DNA from: Bacteroidales bacterium
GTDB lineage: Bacteria > Bacteroidota > Bacteroidia > Bacteroidales > Azobacteroidaceae
Length of the DNA stretch: 7,188 nt
Assembly (NCBI GenBank): GCA_020860885.1
Contig: JAJBTS010000132.1
Span: 1-7,188 of the forward strand
Direction: 5' to 3'
The position numbers were made by a program, and so were the translations under genes. The notes below the pieces were generated by a model. It did no database searches. It was not told the origin of the DNA and saw only the letters and a list, made by a program, of their open reading frames with translations. Shown piece after piece: positions 1 to 7,187 of this stretch. Within the stretch, counting starts at the first letter, position 1. Each line of letters starts with the position of its first letter.

Positions 1-416
1 ACGCAGACTACAGCTTCCGCCATACGAACTACAGCGGAACAATCACTTATCCTAGCGGTAAAGAATTCCTGGTTAACAGTATTCTATTTTTGGATTCTAA
101 AAATTTACAGATAAGAATTATGGTTCCGGCAAATACGGTTGTAGAAGAAGGGGAATCCCCATACATTACAGCCATAGTCGGAAAATACGAACATACGCGC
201 AACGGCAATGAAAGCGCCCTGATCACATTCGAAGAGACTGCCGATATCAGTTTTGGAACTGTTGCAGGAAGCGAAACACGGAGAGTATCGAATTTAAGCA
301 GATATGTCCCTACAAAGTATGAACTGATCTTCGACAGAAAAGACGGGAAGATAAACGATAAGATCACGAATCTGGAAAGTTCAACCGGAATCAGGATCGT
401 CGCTACAGGTAATTAA
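1..416 (+). CDS. 3' end of an unrecognised protein, truncated by the window edge
   Basis: The reading frame whose codons start at position 3 is open from the window edge to the TAA at 414-416, giving 137 visible residues. An internal TTG at 90 could be taken as a start, but the frame is open with normal coding character upstream of it, so the true start lies outside the window. The visible part has alternating polar and hydrophobic stretches typical of beta-strand-rich secreted proteins, with no membrane segment, no cysteine and no catalytic motif I recognise. It ends in RIVATGN. I cannot assign a family. The next gene starts 99 nt downstream on the same strand, and an imperfect hairpin lies in between, so it is probably a separate transcription unit, though that is not certain. 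An extracellular or surface role would fit the composition, but this is a guess. Confidence 0.7.
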   Translation, partial: ADYSFRHTNYSGTITYPSGKEFLVNSILFLDSKNLQIRIMVPANTVVEEGESPYITAIVGKYEHTRNGNESALITFEETADISFGTVAGSETRRVSNLSRYVPTKYELIFDRKDGKINDKITNLESSTGIRIVATGN

Positions 417-441
417 TACTATTTAATCTTTTCATAGCAGA

Positions 442-481
442 GGGTGTCCAAAATAATGTAATTAAGCTTATTTTTACACTC
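442..481 (+). terminator. Imperfect intergenic hairpin, possible weak terminator
   Basis: The outer stem pairs 442-447 (GGGTGT) with 476-481 (ACACTC), with one G-T pair. After a small internal loop, the inner stem pairs 450-456 (AAAATAA) with 468-474 (TTATTTT), leaving an 11-nt loop. It begins 26 nt after the stop of the upstream gene, where a terminator would be expected. No T-run follows the 3' arm, so efficient intrinsic termination is doubtful. Its left arm closely resembles the left arm of the hairpin at 4123-4167. Confidence 0.35.
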
Positions 482-515
482 ATTGTATCCTTGACGGTAT
501 CTGAATATATCTGAC

Positions 516-2984
516 ATGAAGAAAAAACTATTCTTTCTCCTTACTATAATTTATAGTTTTTCCGCTTTTGCATACGAAGGCTATGTTTTTATCGATGCAA
601 ATACAAATGGAATTTACGATGAAAAAGAAAGAGTTCTCTCCGGAATATTGGTTTCGGATGGACTGAATGTAGTAAAAACAGATAAAAAGGGTTTCTTTTC
701 CTTACCCGGACACGCGAAGGAGCGGTTTATCTTTATTACAACTCCCTCGGGATATAAAACTTACAACCAGCACTATATCCGGATCAAAGAGAATCAGGAC
801 TTATACAATTTCGGACTTATTCCTTATCCGGCCACTCAGAAAGATGGAAGCCACAAGTTTATTCATATATCCGACACGGAGATATTTAATACTTCCGATC
901 ATCAAGACTGGATTGGAAATCTATGGGAATATGCCAGCAACGAAAAACCGGCTTTCATCCTTCACGGCGGAGATATTTGTTATGAAAAAGGATTGAAAGA
1001 ACATATTCTGCTTATGAATACGGAAAACATGGATTGTCCGGTTTTTTATTCTATCGGCAATCATGACCTCGTAAAAGGGAGTTATGGCGAAGAATTGTTT
1101 GAAGAAATTTACGGTCCGGTCTATTATTCTTTCGATGTGGGAAACGTACACTATATTGTAACCCCGATGATGGGTGGCGACCATACTCCTTCTTACAAAA
1201 AAGTGGATATTTATCTCTGGCTGAAGAACGATCTGGCCATGCTTCCTGCAGGCAAACCGGTTATTATTTTTAATCATGATTTGCTTACTTACGGAGACCG
1301 TTTTATCTATAAAGCCAACGAAACCGACAGTCTGGATCTGAATGATTACAACCTGAAAGCCTGGTTGTATGGCCATTGGCATATCCACTATATGAAAAAG
1401 CAGGGAAATGTTTACTCCATTTGCACTTCTTCCCTGGATAAAGGAGGAATCGACCATTCTACCACTGCTTTCCGCGTACTTCACGTTGACAAATCAGGAG
1501 ATTTCTCTTCCGAACTCCGCTATGCTTATCTGGATAAACACCTGAATATTACCATTCCCCGGAATGATAATGTACTGGTCAATGAAAAAGGGGAAATTCC
1601 TTTACTGGTAAATACTTATACTTCAACATCCCCGGTAAAAGAGATCCATTATTCCTGCTCATCGGGAAACAAAGTTTTAATAAATAAGAAAAAATTAAAA
1701 CCATATACCGACTGGACCTGGGGAGATAATTTCATAATCAACCCCGCATATCAGGGCAAAGAAATCGAGATAGAAATAACCGCTTATTTAAATAACGGGG
1801 ATACCATCCGCAGAAATACGGTTTTCCATTACCGGAAAAATGAACAGAGTACTCAACTGGATGAGGATTGGATTAATCTGTTAGGTGATCCGGCTCATAC
1901 CGCAAAGAATAATGCAACCCTGGCTCCTCCGTTGAAACTGGCGTGGGTGAATAACATCGGTGCAAACATTTATATGTCGTCTCCACTGATTTATCAGGGG
2001 AATGTTTTTGTAGCTACCGTAGATGAAAATCTGAAAGGAGAAGCTTTCCTAGCCAAACTAGACGGGCAGACAGGAAAGACGATCTGGAAATATCGGGTAA
2101 GAAATTCCATAAAAAACAGCATAGCGATAGATAAGAATCTCTTATTTGCCCAGGATGCGGAAGGATGGCTGTATGCCGTTAATACATCCAACGGAAAACT
2201 AGCCTGGGAAAAGAAATTACCCGTTAACGGATTGCCTGCGCTTATCGACGGACTGGCTATAGACGAAGGCATTGTCTATGCTGGTTCAGGAAGAGGATTG
2301 TCTGCTTTCAAAACTACCGATGGGACTCTACTCTGGCAGAATGAAGACTGGTCACAGGGGGAAGGAACGACATCCACCCTTGCTGTTGCCGAGGATATCA
2401 TTATCAGTTCTGCTCAATGGAAAGGTCTGTATGCCAATCAAAAAAACAATGGCAAACTGTTATGGAAATCAGATAAAGGCGGTATCCATAACCGAGGAGC
2501 AACCCCTGCCATTCATGGAAATATTATGTACGTTACCGGGAATAAATCTTTATTTATTATAGAATTGGAAAAAGGAACGGTGCTGGTAAGAAAAGAATTT
2601 CCTTTTAGTGTAGATGTAACTTCGACTCCTCTGCTAACGGATCAGGAAATCGTATTCGGAATAGCGGAGGAAGGTTTGATAGCTATTGATAGGGAAACCC
2701 TTGAAATGAAATGGAAATTCCAGCCTGAAGATGCTTTGGTATATACAGCGCCTTACACCCGGAAACCTGCCGCGACCATTGAAACGAGTCCGGTATCGGT
2801 CGGAAATATCATTTATATCGGTTGCTCGGATGGCAATTTATACGGTATTAATCAGAAAGACGGAACCATGGAATGGAAATATGCTTTCGGAGCTCCGGTA
2901 TTCAATACTGTAGCCGTTTCAGGAAATACTCTGATCGTATGCGATTTTGGAGGAACCGTTTATTCCTTTACCGGAAAAAAATAA
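516..2984 (+). CDS. Secreted calcineurin-like metallophosphoesterase with C-terminal PQQ-like beta-propeller
   Basis: This 822-residue protein starts with a type I signal peptide (MKKK, then a hydrophobic core, likely cut after the AFA at 17-19). There is no lipobox cysteine, so it is predicted to be periplasmic or secreted. Residues about 20-105 form a small beta domain like the N-terminal domain of Bacteroidales calcineurin-like phosphoesterases. Residues about 113-320 are the metallophosphatase core: HISD (117-120), GGD (151-153), GNHD (181-184), NHD (253-255) and GHWH (286-289). The second motif I ligand, usually His, is Glu122. Residues about 345-440 resemble the family's C-terminal beta domain. 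From about 452 to the end is a PQQ-like propeller whose blades carry regularly spaced tryptophans (W477, W524, W564, W607, W650, W733, W787) in xxW[KEQ] contexts; one blade near 690 is degenerate. The family cleaves phosphomonoesters or phosphodiesters with a di-metal centre; the substrate is unknown. The propeller more likely acts as a binding or scaffold domain, since I see no quinoprotein dehydrogenase features. The ATG at 516 is supported by the signal peptide directly behind it. Confidence 0.9.
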   Translation: MKKKLFFLLTIIYSFSAFAYEGYVFIDANTNGIYDEKERVLSGILVSDGLNVVKTDKKGFFSLPGHAKERFIFITTPSGYKTYNQHYIRIKENQDLYNFGLIPYPATQKDGSHKFIHISDTEIFNTSDHQDWIGNLWEYASNEKPAFILHGGDICYEKGLKEHILLMNTENMDCPVFYSIGNHDLVKGSYGEELFEEIYGPVYYSFDVGNVHYIVTPMMGGDHTPSYKKVDIYLWLKNDLAMLPAGKPVIIFNHDLLTYGDRFIYKANETDSLDLNDYNLKAWLYGHWHIHYMKKQGNVYSICTSSLDKGGIDHSTTAFRVLHVDKSGDFSSELRYAYLDKHLNITIPRNDNVLVNEKGEIPLLVNTYTSTSPVKEIHYSCSSGNKVLINKKKLKPYTDWTWGDNFIINPAYQGKEIEIEITAYLNNGDTIRRNTVFHYRKNEQSTQLDEDWINLLGDPAHTAKNNATLAPPLKLAWVNNIGANIYMSSPLIYQGNVFVATVDENLKGEAFLAKLDGQTGKTIWKYRVRNSIKNSIAIDKNLLFAQDAEGWLYAVNTSNGKLAWEKKLPVNGLPALIDGLAIDEGIVYAGSGRGLSAFKTTDGTLLWQNEDWSQGEGTTSTLAVAEDIIISSAQWKGLYANQKNNGKLLWKSDKGGIHNRGATPAIHGNIMYVTGNKSLFIIELEKGTVLVRKEFPFSVDVTSTPLLTDQEIVFGIAEEGLIAIDRETLEMKWKFQPEDALVYTAPYTRKPAATIETSPVSVGNIIYIGCSDGNLYGINQKDGTMEWKYAFGAPVFNTVAVSGNTLIVCDFGGTVYSFTGKK

Positions 2985-3027
2985 TTTATTTTCCAGAGAA
3001 TAAATATCTAACTAAAAAAATTATCTA

Positions 3028-4107
3028 TTGGAACCAAAAAAGTTTGAATATATAGACAGCCTGCGAGGTATTGCTATATTGTTAGTACTGATTATTCACA
3101 ACGGCCAACATGGGTCCGTACTAACCGAAGTAGCGCCTTTAGTAGATAAATTCCGTTTTGCCGGTCGCTATGGCGTTCAGCTCTTCTTTCTTGTAAGCGC
3201 TTATACATTAATGCTCTCTCATCAAAGCAGGAAAAAAGAAGAAAAAGCTACACGGAACTTTTTTATACGAAGGTTGTTCCGGATAACCCCCATGTATTAT
3301 TTCGCTTTAATGGTTTATTCCATAGATTCTCTTTTCATTGCTTCTCATTTTACCGTTTTGGAAAATGTGAAAGCAATTACCTTTCCGGATACGATCCGAA
3401 ATATCTTTTTCCTGAATACATTTTTTCCTAATATGCCCTATTATGTTCCCGGAGGATGGTCTGTGGTAGCCGAAATATCTTTTTATCTCTTATTGCCACT
3501 TATGTACAGATATATAAACAACATGAATAAAGCTTTGATCCTTTTCATCGCTTCGGTTGGAATTTCTGTACTTTTTTCTACCTTCTGTATGCATTTCTAT
3601 AACGATTCGGGAGCTTTGTATGTTTCTATTATGAATCAATTTCCGGTCTTCATACTCGGCATCCTCTTATTTTTCTTAGTGAACGGGAAAAAGCTTTCCG
3701 TGAAACCCTGGGTAGTAGTTGTTTTAATTGCGGCTATTCCGTTATATATTTTATTTGTTCCGGACGATAACCTGATGGATTGTCTTAAGGCAAGCCTTCT
3801 TTTGTTTCTCTTTGCGCTGATAATTTGTAAAAAACAATACAAATTAATTGTCAATCCGTTCTTTTCTTTCGTGGGGAAAATAAGTTTTAGTATGTATCTG
3901 ATCCATTTCGGAGTATTGTATTGGATGACCCGGCTTAATTTTGTTGATTTTCTGCCTTGCAGTACAAAAATGATGTGTATATCCAATTACATTATCCGTT
4001 ATTTGATTATGTTCGTTATCTCCGCCGGACTGTCTTATCTATCCTATCAATACATAGAAAAGTTTTTCATAAAACAGGGAAAGAAATTTATTCAACGGTT
4101 GAAATGA
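3028..4107 (+). CDS. Membrane-bound acyltransferase family 3 (OafA/YrhL-like)
   Basis: This 359-residue polytopic membrane protein has the hallmarks of acyltransferase-3 enzymes, which move acetyl or other acyl groups onto surface polysaccharides, lipopolysaccharide, peptidoglycan or small molecules. The N-terminus reads FEYIDSLRGIAILLV followed by IIHN, placing the conserved Arg at 13 and the probable catalytic His at 24. Other family signatures are GVQLFFLVSAYTL (49-61), the basic FFIRRLFRITPMYY (78-91), GGWSVVAEISFYLLLPL (142-158) with Glu149, GKISFSMYLIH (283-293), and the terminal YQYIEKFF (340-347). About ten hydrophobic segments are visible. The start is TTG at 3028: an in-frame TAA at 3013-3015 rules out an upstream start, and the family N-terminus begins directly after the TTG. 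It lies 43 nt after the phosphoesterase gene with no terminator in between, so co-transcription is plausible. The acyl acceptor cannot be predicted, because no glycan biosynthesis genes are in view. Confidence 0.9.
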   Translation: MEPKKFEYIDSLRGIAILLVLIIHNGQHGSVLTEVAPLVDKFRFAGRYGVQLFFLVSAYTLMLSHQSRKKEEKATRNFFIRRLFRITPMYYFALMVYSIDSLFIASHFTVLENVKAITFPDTIRNIFFLNTFFPNMPYYVPGGWSVVAEISFYLLLPLMYRYINNMNKALILFIASVGISVLFSTFCMHFYNDSGALYVSIMNQFPVFILGILLFFLVNGKKLSVKPWVVVVLIAAIPLYILFVPDDNLMDCLKASLLLFLFALIICKKQYKLIVNPFFSFVGKISFSMYLIHFGVLYWMTRLNFVDFLPCSTKMMCISNYIIRYLIMFVISAGLSYLSYQYIEKFFIKQGKKFIQRLK

Positions 4108-4112
4108 AATTG

Positions 4113-4167
4113 AAAATAAAAAAGAGAATGTCCAAAAAGAACTTTCTTTACTTTTTGAACATTCTCT
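4113..4167 (-). terminator. Strong hairpin with U-tract, terminator of the cyd operon
   Basis: The arms at 4123-4139 (AGAGAATGTCCAAAAAG) and 4151-4167 (CTTTTTGAACATTCTCT) pair over 17 positions around an 11-nt loop, with one irregular pair (4132 with 4158). That pair is C-A in plus-strand RNA but G-U in minus-strand RNA, so the hairpin is better formed in the minus-strand transcript. Reading on the minus strand, the stem is followed by UUUUUAUUUU (complement of 4122-4113), a proper intrinsic terminator tail, 53 nt after the cydB stop. On the plus strand the stem lies 16 nt past the acyltransferase stop but has no U-tract, so termination in that direction would be weaker. Confidence 0.8.
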
Positions 4168-4219
4168 AAATTCCACGGATATCCCAAGCGTTTACCTTCG
4201 ACTTTGAGATATACTCTCA

Positions 4220-5356
4220 TTAATAATGATCGTCTTTATCCTCAGCTTTGATTTTTCCTTTATCCAGGGCTCTCCAGGTATAGAAGATATATCCCAATAC
4301 CACGGGGATAAACAAAGATACCACCGACATCACTTTCAGTGTAAATAAACTGGAGCTGCTGTTGGCAATAGTTAGAGAACTTTGCATATCTACCAAAGAA
4401 GGATAATATGAAGTATTATTAAAACCTGCAATCAACAGAAGAACCAATACTACCAATACCGAGCCGGTACCGGCAAACCAGATTCCTTTAATAAATTGAG
4501 GCTGGAGAACCGTTCTGAAAATACCATACAGTACCAATACCACACCGACCAGCAACAATGCGAAAGCCCATGGCATAGCCAATAAATTATGCCAGTATTT
4601 GAATGCTTCCACAGAGAGTATGCCCGTTTCCGGATTTTCCGTATATCCTTCTTTCAATAACAACTGAATCAGATAAGGAAGAAAAAATAAAAGAAAGCCG
4701 ATGGCATTGATCAGTAAATGTTTGCGTGCATTTTTCCGGATCTCCGCATCATCGATATTATTAATGAAATACATGCAGGCTAAACTCCTTACTAAGAAAA
4801 ATACAGCCAGGCCCAAAGCGACATTCCATAAATTACCTACAGCCTCCAATCCATGCAAAGGATTTTGCCAGGAAGAGATAACAGGCATAGCTATTCCGGT
4901 AATATTATCTTTATTTACGGTAAACTCCGCTCCTATAAAGAAGGTAGATACGGCAGTTCCTATAAGAATAGGAGCCAATAAACCGTTGATGAAAAGAAAA
5001 GCTTTATAAGTCGACTTACCCAGCAAGTTACCTTGTCGTGAGATAAACTCATAAGAAACAGCTTGTAGGACAAAGCAAATCAAAATCAGCATCCAGACCC
5101 AATAAGCGCCTCCGAAACTGGTAGAGTAAAACAGAGGAAAAGATGCAAAAAAAGCACCACCAAAGGTTACAAGAGTAGTGAAAGTAATTTCCCATTTCCG
5201 GGAAAGGGAACGTAACAGCATATTGAGTTGAGATTCAGTCTTACCTAATGAGTAAACCAGAGATTGTCCTCCCTGAACAAACATCATGAAAACTAACAGG
5301 GCTCCCAGCAATGAGATGAGAAACCACCAGTAATGTTGATAAAATGAATAATCCAT
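4220..5356 (-). CDS. cydB: Cytochrome bd quinol oxidase subunit II
   Basis: This intact 378-residue, highly hydrophobic protein has about eight to nine membrane segments and is the heme-free partner of CydA in the bd oxidase of the inner membrane, which oxidises quinol and reduces oxygen to water. Family hallmarks are the early WWFLISLLGALLVF helix (10-23), the RKWEITFTTLVTFGGAFFASFPLFY stretch (53-77), and the ending helix with IFYTWRALDKGKI (357-369). Glu56 sits where E. coli CydB has Asp58, a residue placed in its proton pathway, so the acidic function is conserved. The E. coli DGFDMG motif is replaced by QGGQSL at 28-33, which to my memory is common in Bacteroidota CydB. The start at 5356 is preceded by an A/T-rich stretch (ATAAAAATAAAATTT) rather than a Shine-Dalgarno, as usual in this phylum. 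The gap to the cydA stop is 56 nt, consistent with one operon. Confidence 0.95.
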   Translation of the reverse strand: MDYSFYQHYWWFLISLLGALLVFMMFVQGGQSLVYSLGKTESQLNMLLRSLSRKWEITFTTLVTFGGAFFASFPLFYSTSFGGAYWVWMLILICFVLQAVSYEFISRQGNLLGKSTYKAFLFINGLLAPILIGTAVSTFFIGAEFTVNKDNITGIAMPVISSWQNPLHGLEAVGNLWNVALGLAVFFLVRSLACMYFINNIDDAEIRKNARKHLLINAIGFLLFFLPYLIQLLLKEGYTENPETGILSVEAFKYWHNLLAMPWAFALLLVGVVLVLYGIFRTVLQPQFIKGIWFAGTGSVLVVLVLLLIAGFNNTSYYPSLVDMQSSLTIANSSSSLFTLKVMSVVSLFIPVVLGYIFYTWRALDKGKIKAEDKDDHY

Positions 5357-5412
5357 AAATTTTATTTTTATAATGTTGCACCGTAATAAATAAAGAAATT
5401 ATCCTTCATTGA

Positions 5413-6979
5413 TCACTGGTCTTCATTTTTCATTTCTTCTAAAGTTTCCGGACCTTTTTTGATCTGATGAACCATAATACCTATCTCTGCAATTAAGAAA
5501 GCAGTAAATATAGCCAGAAAGACAAAGAAAGTTACTTGTACTGAACCTGTATTGATATCAGAAACAGCAGACATGAGAGGGAGAATATCCTGGATCGCCC
5601 AGGGTTGGCGTCCGACCTCAGCAACAATCCATCCCGACTGGGAAACAATGTAAACCAAAGGTATAGACAACAAACAAACCCATTGGAGCCATTTTATATC
5701 TTTCAGTTTATCTTTACGATTCACAATCCATACTACAATAAAAAACAGAAGGAAAAAGCAACCTAAGATAACCATGATACGGAAAGAATAAAATACCATA
5801 GAGACATCAGGAATAGCATCGGACGGAGATTTGAAATATCCATATCCGAAATAAGAATAATTATCATCCAATTGTTTACGGGCTTGAATAGCCGTCTCGG
5901 AATCGCCTTCTTTTTTAGCCTTACGGTATTCCTCCAGCCCTTGCATGGCCAACCGTCCTCTTCTCATTTTTTCTTCCATAGACAGAGCCGTGCCCCGGGA
6001 AGTCTCATATCCTCCTTCTATCAGGTTGTTTATTCCGGGAACATACCCTTTCGCATCACGTGTTGCCAAAAAAGACAACATATATGGAATTTCTATTTTA
6101 AAGATAAAAGGATCTTTATCATCGTCGTACTTTTTATCCGGAGTAAGCACTCCTACTCCTATCAAACCGATCTCATTGCCTCCTTCGTAAAGAGCTTCCA
6201 TCGCTGCAAATTTCATCGGTTGCGTTTTGGCTGCATTGTATGCCGAACTATCACCGGTATAAATACATAGGACAATACCGATAAACCCAACTACGGAGGC
6301 CACTTTAATACTATCCCTGGCAAAAAGAAGTTCACGCTTTTTCAGTAAATACCAGGCACTCACTCCTATCACCACGACAGCACTCAAAGCCCATGCAGAC
6401 AATACGGTGTGGAAAAACTTATTGATAGCGACAGGCGAAGTAGCAACAGCCCAGAAATCAACCATTTCATTCCTTACCGTATCCGGATTAAATTCCATAC
6501 CGACCGGATATTGCATCCATGCATTCGCAATAAGTATCCACAAAGCAGAAAGGGTAGCACCTAAAGTGACCAGCCAGGTCGATGCCAGATGGAAACCTTT
6601 ACTCACTTTGTTCCAACCGAAAAACATTACAGCTATAAATGTTGCTTCCAGAAAAAAAGGCAAAAATACCTTCTATAGCTAATGGAGCCCCAAATATATC
6701 TCCCACAAACCAACTATAATTAGACCAGTTGGTTCCAAACTCAAATTCCAGAATAATCCCTGTAGCTACACCAACTGCAAAATTTATCCCGAAAATTTTC
6801 ATCCAGAATTTAGCAGTCCGCTTCCATTTCAAGTCTCCGGTCTTCACATACAACGATTCCATCACAGACATGATAACAGCCAGCCCTAAGGTTAACGGAA
6901 CAAATATCCAGTGATACATAGCGGTCAGAGCAAACTGTGCCCTCGACCAATCCACTAAAGAAACATCAATCGGATTCAT
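5413..6979 (-). pseudogene. cydA: Cytochrome bd quinol oxidase subunit I, frame broken at a 7-base homopolymer
   Basis: CydA carries hemes b558, b595 and d and the quinol site. The first frame starts at ATG 6979 ([20 protein letters not shown]) and runs through IEGIFAFF (102-109), then reads 17 unrelated residues and stops at 6599-6601. The rest of CydA, from [20 protein letters not shown] on, lies in another minus frame down to the stop at 5413-5415. The switch coincides with seven A's at 6652-6658 (T's on the coding strand). With six, the frames join into a 521-residue protein, close to E. coli CydA (522). In restored numbering the key residues are all present: His23 and His190 (heme ligands, E. 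coli H19 and H186), Glu103 and Glu111 (E. coli E99 and E107), Lys256 and Glu261 in the Q-loop, FRIM with Met402 (axial ligand), Glu454 and GRQPW (456-460). The TTG at 6663 is only the first possible start codon in the second frame, not a real gene start. As written, no complete CydA would be made without slippage or frameshifting; a sequencing error is possible. Confidence 0.9.
6652..6658. repeat. A7/T7 homopolymer tract at the cydA frame break
   Basis: Seven consecutive A's on the plus strand, T's in the coding sense of cydA, lie between GCC and CTG codons. Six bases would keep the reading frame (GCC TTT TTT CTG GAA); seven shift it. Such runs are prone to polymerase slippage in replication and transcription, and to length errors in sequencing. 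Confidence 0.9.
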
Positions 6980-7187
6980 TTGTTATTTTTATTATAGGTT
7001 TAACTAATTCTTTAAAAACATATTCGCCACTTTCTTTATTTGTATCAAAATTCATGCTAAGTAAATCAGGGAAGAAAAAAACTTTAAGTAGAGCAAACAT
7101 CTTTCGATGTATACCGGCAAAATCTGAAAAGGATTTGTTAATTCCCATGGCTTCTGATTTAAATGATACTATGCACAAAGAAAAATG
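6966..7187 (-). CDS. Small DUF4492-like protein leading the cytochrome bd operon (N-terminus uncertain)
   Basis: The frame ends with TGA at 6966-6968 and overlaps the cydA start (6979) by 14 nt, suggesting translational coupling. The part from [14 protein letters not shown] through [15 protein letters not shown] matches what I remember of DUF4492, a family of about 70-80 residues found just upstream of cydA in Bacteroidota, with one membrane helix running into the FFFP motif and a charged tail. The function is unknown; position suggests an assembly factor or small accessory subunit of the oxidase. The frame is open to the window edge, so the gene may start outside. Inside, the only ATG giving a similar size is at 7148 (60 residues), and a TTG lies at 7178. 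The residues before MFALL (for example [16 protein letters not shown]) are polar and do not resemble the aromatic-rich, hydrophobic start expected of the family, so the 5' part may be rearranged or belong to other sequence. Confidence 0.6.
   Translation of the reverse strand, partial: HFSLCIVSFKSEAMGINKSFSDFAGIHRKMFALLKVFFFPDLLSMNFDTNKESGEYVFKELVKPIIKITNESD

Noticed and set aside
90..416. A 108-residue complete gene starting at TTG 90
   Set aside because: The same frame is open and coding-like to the window edge, so this is the tail of a longer gene.
483..513. A Bacteroidota-type promoter (TTG ... TAnnTTTG) before the phosphoesterase gene
   Set aside because: The best -7-like match, TATATCTG at 506-513, has a mismatch and sits so close to the ATG at 516 that transcription would begin at or after the start codon.
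921..1484. Minus-strand 187-residue ORF inside the phosphoesterase gene
   Set aside because: It is antisense to a well-supported metallophosphatase domain and matches no recognisable family.
4123..4167. A miniature inverted-repeat transposon
   Set aside because: The arms are joined by only 11 nt, there is no clear target duplication, and the U-tract on the cydB side makes a terminator the simpler explanation.
5413..6663. A stand-alone 416-residue CydA starting at TTG 6663
   Set aside because: The start falls inside the conserved core of CydA and would drop the first heme ligand (His23) and Glu103; it arises only because the frame was broken at the homopolymer.
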